This document shows positions 32,714 through 44,700 of a DNA stretch of 64,000 nucleotides, piece after piece. This DNA is from Piscicola geometra (lineage: Eukaryota > Annelida > Clitellata > Hirudinida > Piscicolidae), in contig OX030956.1 in the NCBI GenBank assembly GCA_943735955.1, positions 7,357,145 through 7,421,144 on the forward strand, written 5' to 3'. The position numbers were made by a program, and so were the translations under genes. The number at the start of each line of letters is the position of its first letter. Position 1 is the first letter of the stretch. A model generated the notes under the pieces. That model saw only the letters and a program-made list of their open reading frames with translations, did not search any database and had not been told where the DNA came from.

Positions 32714-32764
32714 AGATACAAATGGATCTATAAACTGGAATCTTGAACTTTAAATCAATGTAAA

Positions 32765-35700
32765 ATGCCATCGTCTAAAAGAAATTCTAGTAAGAAAAAA
32801 AGCAGAAATGAAATTCTCAAAGAACCTGAAAAACTCTCAGAGTTTAATGAACCAGTAATTTGTTGAATTATAAACTAAACTGTGAATAAAATGACTGATA
32901 AACTGTTAATCATTAACATAGGCCATTTTCAAGAGACATTTACCTTCATTTAACTTTGGTTCTAAAAATATTTTGTTCAAAACTCCAAGAACATAAATTA
33001 TCCAAATTTTTAAATAAATTGAATAATTCATTGAAATATAAGTTTTATAACACCTAGCATTTCAATTATGGTTTAAACTTTGAGGTTTAATGAATAAAGT
33101 AACTGAATTACTTTGCAGGGAAAATGGGAAGCATATGTGGCGATGGTGGTGGGAGACAGTTTTCCAGTGGAATACTACCTCGATCTGCTGAAGATTGATG
33201 ATGCAAGGCCTAGCAAGATTGACTTTGTCAATGTCCAAGACCTTGCATCCGCTCCAAAAAAAGTATTTCCCCCGCTATTTAAAAAGTTTATTACAATTAA
33301 AGAACTAAATTAAAATATGCATCTAAAAATGTTAAAATAACTCATTGAAAATGTTTTTATATGTTTTATTTAAAAAAACGTAATAAATATAAGTAAACAA
33401 AATACGAAACGCTTGAAATGCAATGAGCACCAATGGCAGACGACCGCTGAGTCAGACGAGGAAGGAGACAAGAAGAAGAAAATGATGAGGACGAAGAGTA
33501 GGACCATGACACGTAACAAGTCGTCGATGAAAATCGAAGACATCGCCAAGGTGATGCAGTGTGGCTTGATGAGGCTTGTAGTCGAATTCACAGCTTCAAA
33601 ACGCCTATGTTTAGACCGCATATTCGGGCATTTGCTTCAAGCACAGACATCTTCAAATTAGTATACCACATTCACTCCCCTCATACTACTATAGGTTGAT
33701 TAGTCTTTAACAAAGATTCCATTCCCTACCACACTACCACCACAGCCACCACAGCAACTGGATCAACTGCCACTACCTGTGATTGCTTCAATGCTGAAGG
33801 CTCGTCTAATGGAACTGAAGTCAATAGACCTTGCCTCCAAACATGCCTTGGTACGATTGTTTGTATGTTTAATTAATAATAATTATTCATTCTATTTTTA
33901 AATATTCATCAAATTTTTTTCCTAAACAAATAAAAGATGTTAAAATTCTTACTGACCTGCCTGCATTCGTCCATTCCAGAATGTTGAGCATGATGTGGAG
34001 GGGAAAAAGGAAGAGAAAAAGAAGGGAGGAAGGAAGTCTGGAAAAGAAACTAAAATGAAAATGGCGTCAGGAAAAAAGTCCAAGATGGAGGTGGAAGTGA
34101 AAGAAGAAGTAGTGAAGGAAGAAAAGGAGGAAGAAGATCCACTTAAAAGTTAACTTTGATTACATTTTATTTTATACATATATTTGTGTAATGTTCCGGG
34201 AAAGATGATATACAAAATACAAAATTCAAATACCTAAACTCGAAAATAATCAAAAAATTCAAATATAAATACAAAACATGAAAACCTTCACACGTGAAAC
34301 CAACCCTTTCATCCACTCAGGTTCTTTACTAGACGAAAGACCAAACAAATACTTCGTCATCACGGGCGTTTCCAACCCACACATGGTTGAGTACCTGGCC
34401 AGGGAGGGCGTGAGGGTCGACATTGTGTTCAGGGCGTCTTGCAGCTGCAGGGCTCTCAACCTCGCCCTCGACAAACTACACGATGTTGGCGATGGTGATC
34501 CGGAAGTCGCTGGTGAGAGAGCTTTGAGATTTGGTGTTTTGGATAGGAGTTATAAGTGCATGAGTAATGAAAAGAGGTTAGAAAATGTGTAAAAGTATAA
34601 AAAAGTATTTGGAGTTGTGCACAAGTATTTAAAAAAAAGTAAGTGGCCATGAAATGTATTGGTAAGGTTTGATGATGTGATGTGTCAGAGATCAAGGTAA
34701 ATTTGTATACGGACTGAGAATACAATTTGTAAATATGGTTTTATACAGCTATATAAAAAAATTATATAAATCTTTTGAATCAGTGATGGTTTTATCCATT
34801 TTCTATCGAGCTATTTTTAAATAGGTCATCCACCCATTTTGAAATATACTCTTTCATGCGATTTTCCTCAACCTCTCTTATTAATCCACCCATCCATTTT
34901 CCACATTTACCCTCCTTTCAAGCTAAGAGGGACGAAAAAGAAATGAAACTGTGTCAATTCTGGAAGGACATAAGACTTTTGCTCCGAGACCAAGAATCTG
35001 GGTCAGCCCTGCAGGATGTCCTCCTTTTGGGCACCTTCATTGGTGATGACGATCTTTCTGACCTAGATAACCCTGTTAATAAGGCCAGTGTGGTTTTGAA
35101 TTTGAGTTTAAAAATTAATTTCATGAGGTGGTTTCACTGTTCTTTCCTTGCTAGCTAAGAGGGGATAAAACTCGTGAATTTCAGAGTGACCAGCTAGCGT
35201 CTTAAATATTAAACCATTGCCATCCAGGAGAATACAATTCTTTTCAACTTTAATAAATATAATAATATTGTATTTAATGCTTGAATAACAAAAATATGTG
35301 TTCCGATTGCAGGAATCTTTAGCTAAAAAGATATATTCAGAACTAATGTTTTGGTTCGAACGTCTGGTGGTGCTAAAGAGGTGGTTAACTGTAGTCTCAA
35401 ATACAAACTTTATAACATTTTGAGTTTAAAATGTTTAAAACTGAATTCATAAAGAATGGTACCAAAAGAAATATATTTACAAAAATATATGATGACAAAC
35501 CTTCTTTCAGACACTATCACTTCTACCTATCGGCTCTTTCCACTGCCCATCTGGATTTCGCGATCACCAATCAACCACCACCACTAAAACCCCAATTCCT
35601 TTTGCAACAACAACTGCAAAGAATAGAAAATCTGCACCACCAACAACAACAACCACACCAAGAACAACAACAGCAACCACACCACTACCAACAACAACAA

Positions 35701-38700
35701 CAAACTTCGTCCCGGTCCAAGTTATCCAAACAACAGAGACTCTCACAATCTCCTGCTTCCAAGCAAGAATGTTAGTTCTTTGGTCATAAGTTTTATCGCT
35801 TTCGCTTAGTTCAGAGTCATTTTTATATACTTTTTTTCGAAAATTGTATATTTATAAAAATATGCGTGTTTTTTTATTAAAATCAAAAGCACTTATCAAA
35901 AATAAACTTTAAAACTAAAAATGTAGCAAATAATTTTTTAAATCGCACTTTTACCACAAATCTCGGCATACATCGACCCAGGGCAGCCAACGATTGAAGC
36001 CATTCAGCTTAAATTTTGGGCTGTGAACAAAAAATATTTGGATTCATTTTGTCGTGGCGGGAAAAAGAGGCATCCTGTCCCCTTATCTGTGCCCGCTTGA
36101 TGATGATGATGATGAAACAAGCTACAAATTAGTTGTTCCCTCTTTTTCACACTTACAACTTAACTTTTTGCTCTCACAGCTATGACTGAAGAAAGTGGCC
36201 TACTCCCTGCACCACCATCTCTGGCCCCCCTTCAAGCACCGCCCACGCACCTCTACCACTCCATGCTCAACTCCCTCCCTCCTCAACTGGTCACCGTCCC
36301 ACTCATCCTCTACTGCATCCGAGAGCAGGTGTTTGTTGTAGTTTGGACTTTTCTGTTTATTCTTTGGTGTACTAACCGATGTCTGTGCTCTTTTTATAAG
36401 GCTGACTGCTTGACGTAGTTGAATGTGAAATGGTTTTTAAAACTGCATTGGTGAACATTGTTGATTTAAAGGTTGATTTCTAGCCGACTCAACAGTTTGT
36501 TCGTTACTGTAACCTTGAGCGCAATATTGTTAAGACGTCGGTAAACGCACACAGCACCTCCATGAACGTGTAGAAAAGATCTTGATGTAGAAGATCGAAA
36601 TTAAAAGCGATAGTACTGTTCAACTCGGATCATGGGGATGCCGAAGCCCCCGTTGTACTTTTCTCTTGCTCAACAGTCAATGAACCAAGTTTTGATATTG
36701 ACGATGAAATTGTTGTTATGGCTGCTGGTGTTCTTGGTGCTGTGGTGACTTGATACTAATATTAAATTTTTGATTACGTTGTTTTTGCTGTTACTAAATA
36801 TTATTTTTTCCTGTTTTGAACGTGATTTGTCGCATATTTCCAAGCGGAAATGATTAATTTTAATCTAAGAAAAGGATTAAAATAACCTCTATTCAGGTGA
36901 TTCAATGGGAAAGGATTGAAAACGATGAATTCATCAAACATCAACTACCCCAACTACAAGAAGATTGCAACTACAGCGGCTGCAACAACAACAAAAACAA
37001 CAACTTTAACAACAAAGACAAAAATGAAGAAGATTATATGAATAAAAACAACCAAGAGAACCACTCAGAGAGTTTCATTGAAGACTCTAACAATGTCGAT
37101 GATGCCAAAGCATATGGTGGTGATGACGCCATCGATAATGAAAACAACAATCGAGGCGAGAACAGCAACAATATTAAAAACAAAAAGAAGAAAGTAACAA
37201 ATAATCTCAAAGACGAAGAAGAAGAGGAAGAAGAAGATGAAGACGAAGAGAAGAATGAATCAATAGGAGGTGATGATAGTAGTCTCCGTAAAAAACTTGC
37301 GGTTGATTATCTAACCCAAGCTGTCTTCAAACTGGCTCTAAATGAAGAAGAGAAGAAGGTTGGATGGATGAATGGATGGATGGATGGATGAATGGATGGA
37401 TGGATGGATGAATGGATGGATGGATGGATGGATGGATGGATGGATGGATGGATGGATGGATGGATGGATGGATGGATGGATGGATGGATGGATCGATCGA
37501 TGGATGGAAGGCTTAAATAACGGGAAAAATTTAATGAATAAATAGTTCCTAAAGTTGTTTTTGTGTAATATATTTTCTTAGATCTTATATTGATCTTTTG
37601 ATTGAGCTAACCTCCCTTAATCTATTTCAACTATTTTTTACCTTTCACATGTTAACTACCTTCCACCCACCCACCCACCCACCCACATCCAGCAATTACA
37701 AACAATCTTCAAAATGGATGAAGCATCCCCCCCTCCTCCTCCTCCTCCGCCCACAAATGACTGTTGTCATATTCCACGCCTGGTCGGATACCACGACGAG
37801 ATCAACAAACGCCTGCTAAGCAGTCAGGCCCATGAGGATAAGCAGCGCTGTAAGGTGAGGAGGAGCGGTCGAGGTTGGTTTGCTTGTGGGATTCATCAAT
37901 TAAAAGGATTATTTTGAACTAATTTTATTGTTTTAATGAATTAATCACTATTTAAACATTTATTTGTTGAATAAATACATTGGAAAATTGAAAAATTGAA
38001 ACTATTAAAATGTAAAAAGTATTTAATGTAATCATCATCATCATCATCGAGCGAGCGCAGATAAGAGGTCAAGAGGCTTCTTTTTCGTGGCAAAATAATA
38101 AAAAATAACAAATAACAAATAATAACAAATTTGCAGACAGTAGTCCTAGATCCACTGGAAGCCGAGATGGAAATGTTGCAGTTCACGAGAGGCGCAGCGT
38201 TGATTCGGATGATGGAAGAGAAGGTGTTGGGGGTGGGTGGAGTGGAGTGGAATGATGGAGATGACGCCTGCGAGAGAGCCATTGGCGGGGACGTGGGAGA
38301 CGGCAGGTGTGTCTGTGGCGAGGTGAGTGTAGCGGGTGTGTGTAGTTTCTGCGGTGGTCACGGCCGTGCAAGTGGTGTGGCTAGAGAGGGCATTGTATGG
38401 AATGACTGGGCGAAAGATTTGGAGGCGGGGAGAGGGTGTGGAAGAGGAGATGGAGATGGAGGAAGAGTGTCGGTGGAGGTGGCGTTCAATGAACTCTTTG
38501 AGAAGTGTCAGAAAGTCTTTGATGGCACTCTTAACAAGCCTGGTGAGTGGCGTTTTGTTCTTATAATGATTTAATTAATTTTATTAAGACAACATTAATT
38601 GTTATTAATCCTGAAAAAAATTTAAACTTGAATGTTATATTTAATTTTTCAATTAAAATGAACCCTTTTAAGAATTTACATGTTTCTAATTCTATTACAA

Positions 38701-41700
38701 TCACTAAAAAACATACGCACCTTCTTTTCTTTTCTAGAGCTTCATCACCTACTGAACCTTCTAACGCTCGAAAGTGTGGAGCTGAAAGAATTGAAAGAAG
38801 ACCAAACAGTTCACAACACAGACCTCCAAAGCACCATAAACCCTCCTAATTCCATTCCGTGGGACCACCCTTACCACTTTTATGTACCCGAGATGAAAGG
38901 AGTTTTGCGAGAGGAAGGGGAAAGTGGAGGTGGTGGAGGGAGTGGAGTCAAGGATGGCTGTGTCAGCAACGTGGTGATGAACTTTTGCGACAAGACGGAT
39001 GAAGGAGAGAGCGTTGTGGTGACAAACATGGAAGATGGATTGGAAGATGAAGAAGAAATTGTCGGCGTTGAAGGAAAATGTGTTTTCAATAATTCCAACA
39101 ATGGCAACAAAAATGGAAATTTTAATTTGAACAACTTTAGCAGCAACAGCAACACTAAAAACAGCACGAACAACAACGGCAATGGAGAGGCTGAGTACAA
39201 GATCTTCACCAACATAAGTGAGTCATACAAGCATTCGTCCAAAAAATATTATTTATAAAAATAATTTCATCAATATTTAATTAACTAAGCTAATAAATTC
39301 AATGCGTTACAAATTGTGCAAAATGATCACTATTTAGACTTTTTAAACAGTAAAAAAAATGATAAAAGAATAGTAAATCACTCGCTTTGTCTCAACACTT
39401 TCAATATTCTTCAAGGCGACGAAATGGGACAAGCACCACCTACGAACACAAGCGCCTCTGAAGCTGGCAAAACTGTCCAGAGTGTCATGCGAAGGATTTG
39501 GAGACTGCAGAAGAGGTGTCTGCAAGGATTTGACTACCAAGAGGCCCTTGATCCGGTGTCTCTAGTGCAGGTGGGTGGGTTTGAGTAGGTGGCTAGGGGG
39601 GGGGGGAAAGTTGGTGAATGAGTAAATGGTGGAAAGATGGTTGGACCATAGTGAAAAAGTGGGTTTCCAAATGCGTGATAAAACTAAAAAAATTTTTTTT
39701 CAAATTCGTATTTAGCATATAAAAATTACTAAACAATTTTTATACTTGTTTGATTACAAGTTATTGAAAATATTGATTGCTGGATAATTGCCCCGGTAAA
39801 TAAAACTTCGGTTATTTATTTTATTATTAAATTAATTGTGCATTTTGATTTTTTAGTAAAAATATAAACGGGGGTTTTATCTAAACAGGGCTTTAATCCG
39901 TAAATGTTTTGCATGGTAAAACTTCCAATTACTTTATCCAAAATTTTTTTTTTACTATAACTAATTGAGCTTTTTTTTCCGTGTTCAGCACATGAAAATC
40001 AATACAATATCCAATTTCATTCTGGTATATAATTTTTTCCAAATTTTTCGGCCTTTTAAGAAAAAAATGTAATTTAATAACTTTCGAGTACAAAAAAATA
40101 ATTATTTACAAACAAGAATCTCCCTTCCTCACTTAGACACCCTCACAATTATCCTTTCACCACCACCAGAGGTTGGACAAGGCGCTAGACCGGTACAGCC
40201 AAGTGGTCTTCAGGAAGAGGCTGTCAGACGGGGGAGTGCTGGTGGTGCTGCACGACTTGTTCAATCAAGAGGCGAGGCTGGTGGAAGATGAATGGAGGTA
40301 TTGGATAACGTCGAATTGTGGATTCAGGTGGGTGGATGAATGGGCGGATTTTTGGGTGGTTGATTGAGTGGATGAATGGGCGGATTTTTTGGGTGGTTGA
40401 TTGAGTGGATGAATGGTTTTGTTGATTGATTGGTGAATGGTTTAGTTGATTGGTTAAGCGAATAGGTGATTGAGTGGTTCAATGGAAAAGTTTGGAGTTT
40501 GATGTGAAGCTTGGTAAAGTTAAAAAGTCCTAAAACTGATTAAAACATTTTTAAACATTTCATCGATTAGGAATCAAAACGTTAAAACAAGCATAAACTT
40601 TGATTCATCGTAAATTGAAACCAAACATTACTCAAAATTCCAACCAGAAACTTTTATGAGTTGGTTTACCCATGTCTGCACGAGTGGTTGGACGGGAGAG
40701 AGATGGAGTACCAGGCGATGCGGGTGTTGAGGCTGGCCGACGTGATGAAGCAAGAGGTGGAAAGGGCGCGCCAGAGCATGCAGAGGTCTCGGCGGTTCTT
40801 CGGTGGTGGTCTGGGAATGTAGAAGAGTTTTCAATTTTGGGAACTTTTTTACACAGATTCTATTTGACTCGCTAATACTAACTTAAGCATTATTAACGCT
40901 AACCTTACTTAATACACCACCATCAATAAAAATATCATCAATGCAACCATCAACAACACAACAATCAAGGACTCATCCAACAAAAACATAACCACCACCA
41001 AAAAACAACCGTCATTCAACCTCCAGATGCTTGTTTCCCAGCGTTGAAGAAAACTTTTACGTAAAGAAGAGGTCATTGAAGGCTCAGTTGCTGGCGCTAG
41101 AGAAAAAGAAGAAGAAAGAGGAGGGAGGAGAGGGCGCAAAAGAGACTGAAGCAAGGTCGGAAGACGAAGGAAAAGACAAGTCGAAGAAGGAAAAGAAAGG
41201 AAAACGAACTCCGGTGAAGCGTGCTTTTTAAATTGTAATTGATATCAATTTGATGAGAAATATCGGCTCATATATTTATAAAAATTAATTCTTTCATATT
41301 CCATACATTTACGGTTTATAACTTTTTAAAAATACAAATTTAATACATTTAAGACAGATCTAAAATTATGTTCAAAACAAAATACTAAAATATTTCAGGA
41401 CCGATCATCATCAGGGTCTCCATCTAGAAAGCCTGAAAAGAAGAAGAAAGCTGTTTCTGCTGCTGCTGATGAGGATAGTGATGAGGGTCGAGCAAGCAAA
41501 CAGAAGGAAGGACAAAAAGTGGCAAATTCCATGTTGCGAAGACTGCCTTCCTTACCGAAGATCATTCAGGTTAGAAAAATAGGCTTCTCAAAAAAAGCTA
41601 GCTCTTTTTTTCTTCCAAATTTATATTTTCCGTGTCAAATAATTAATGCTCTTCTTCACTTCACAGCACTCTTCCCTTCCTATCCTTCCACTACAACATA

Positions 41701-44700
41701 CTATCGCACACCTACAACATTTCACAACACACTCCACAACACTCATCCCACAACACTCTCCAAAACACCCACTTTACAATACTCCACATCACCCCGCAAC
41801 ACTCCATCACACCCCCACAACACTCCATCACAACCCCACAACACTCACACCCATAAACAACACACAACATTCTACCACAAAAACCCACAACACTTCCCAC
41901 CACAGACACACATCCCCACACACTCACCCCACCACAATACTTCACAACATACCCAACAAAACTCCACAACACACCCTCCAACCCCTCTCAACAACACTGC
42001 ACCACACAACACTCCACTTCATTCCATATCACTCCACACCCACCCCACAAACATCTCACAACACTCAAGAACACTTCTCAACACACCCAACAACACCCAG
42101 CACAACACTCCACCCCACCGCAACATTCCACCTCCTCAACATTGCACCACAGTTCCACGGATACGACCTGGGCGACAGGATGGTGAGCATGAAAGGCGCA
42201 TGCAGCAAGTTGTATCCACTCGACGGTGGCGTCATCGTCGTCGAAAAGATTCAACTATTTCCGGGTGCGTGGGTGGAAAGAAAAAAAAAGATTTTGATTT
42301 TTTTTAAGTTAAAAAAAACAATATTTTTTTTTTTTTGATAGGCTAACTCGATCTTTTACGTCAAACGTAGGATGAAATATCATTAAATTGTCAAAGATTC
42401 ATTACTTTTCACATTAATCTTTTTAATAATCTATTAGCTTATTAAAGACACTCATTGGCCCATCCACTAAACTATTAACTCACTCATTAACGAGCTTCTC
42501 AAGTTATCAACTTAGGCCTTCACACCACTATCACATGTACCTTCACCACCACCATCATCACAAACACCATCATCATCACCAACACCATCATTATCACCAC
42601 CACCATCATCACAAACACCATCATCACAAACACCATCATCACGAACACCATCATCACAAACAACATCATCACAAACACCATCATCACAAACACCATCATC
42701 ACAAACACCATCATCACAAACACCATCATCACAAACACCATCATCACAAACACCATCATCACAAACACCATCATCACAAACACCATCATCACAAACACCA
42801 TCATCACAAACACCATCATCACAAACACCATCATCACAAACACCATCATCACAAACACCATCATCACAAACACCATGATCATCACCATCATCATCATCAC
42901 CAACACCATCATCACAAACACCATCATCACAAACACCATCATCACAAACACCATCATCACAAACACCATCATCACAAACACCATCATCACAAACACCATC
43001 ATCACAAACACCATCATCACAAACACCATCATCACAAACACCATCATCACAAACACCATCATCACAAACACCATCATCACGAACACCATCATCACAAACA
43101 CCATCATCACAAACACCATCATCACAAACACCATCATCACAAACACCATGATCATCACCATCATCATCATCACCAACACCATCATCACAAACACCATCAT
43201 CACAAACACCATCATCACAAACACCATCATCACAAACACCATCATCACAAACACCATCATCACAAACACCATCATCACAAACACCATCATCACAAACACC
43301 ATGATCATCACCATCATCATCATCACCAACACCATCATCACAAACACCATCATCACAAACACCATCATCACAAACACCATCATCACAAACACCATCATCA
43401 CAAACACCATCATCACAAACACCATGATCATCACCATCATCACCACCACCACCAACACCATCATCATCATGCCACGTACACAGATCGACTTCTCGTCAAG
43501 GCTTCTCTCATCAAGGACGACAACCAATTCACCGTGCACGTGATCAATCCACGTGACACGTGCTGCTGCTGCTATGGTTACCAGTGTTACGTTTGTAAGC
43601 AGGATTACATGGGAAAGACGAATAGGACTGCTGCTGGCTTAGGAGAGCACTTGGACACGCAATGCGATGCTGTTAACCAAAAAAAAGAAAATGCTGATGT
43701 TAATGATAATAACTGTAGTAATAATAATAATAATTGTAAAAATAATAATATAAATAATAATAATACTACTAATAACAATAATGATGATAGTGTTGATCAA
43801 TCCATCGAACCTGATACAAACAGCACCAATGAAGAAATAAATAACAGAAATCATTATAAAAACAACAAAAACAACAATAAAATCGACAACAACAACAACA
43901 ACAACAACAACTACAACAACAACAACAACTACAACAACAACTACAACTACAACAACAACAACAACTACAACAACAACTACAACTACAACAACAACAACAA
44001 CTACAACACCAACAACAACAACAACTGTTGTTCGGATAGGATATCAGAGTTTGGTTCTTTTGTTGGCAACTTCCACAACAAGTTGTTCGTCTCTTTCAGT
44101 GTTTTTGGTGCTGATGGCAGACCGGAAAATGGTTTTAAAGCTTTTTTGATTCAAACAAAATATTTAATTATTTTTTATATTTTTAATTTTAAAAAATCGT
44201 TTTATAATTGATTGAGTTATCAATATCTCAAAATTGTTTTAAAAACTATGCTCATCATCATCACCACCATCATCATCACCATCATCATCATCATCATCAT
44301 CATCATCGCCACCATCATCATCACCACCATCATCCTCACCACCATCATCATCACCATCATCATCATCACCATCATCATCATCCTCACCACCATCATCATC
44401 ACCATCATCATCACCACCACCACCACCACCAGGCAAGCCTTATGAGCCTGAAGCATACACCATTCCTGAGGCTGCAACGATGGTTGATGGAGAGGCGAGT
44501 GAGGATGAGGGAGATGGAAAGAAAGGAAAGAAGGGCAGTGGGAGGAGTAGTAGTAAAGGAGGAGGTAAGAAGTCGAAGCTGGAGAAGAGGGAGAAATCTT
44601 CGTCGTCTAGAGGAAGCAAGGTGGGTGGTGGACAGATGGAAGCAAGGTGGGTGGTGGACAGATGGAAGCAAGGTGGGTGGTGGACAGATGGAAGCAAGGT

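Larger units (their letters stand above)
32549..32764. promoter_or_regulatory. Divergent promoter region of CCDC157 and SPAG17
   Basis: Only 216 bp separate the two start codons, which point away from each other. The region is AT-rich, has no TATA box in an obvious position and contains two palindromic sites: an X-box-type motif at 32552-32564 and an inverted repeat at 32690-32713. Both 5' UTRs must lie here unless one gene has a distant non-coding exon. Confidence 0.75.

Noticed and set aside
41519..42338. His/Thr/Asn/Pro-rich frames of 230-262 codons
   Set aside because: They span an intron made of CACAACACTCC repeats between SPAG17 exons ending at 41569 and starting at 42153.
42535..44211. 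A 558-codon His/Lys/Asn-rich open frame
   Set aside because: Only the part from 43484 is exon. The His/Lys part is a 15-bp intronic repeat that happens to lack stops; the preceding exon joins in phase to the acceptor at 43483.
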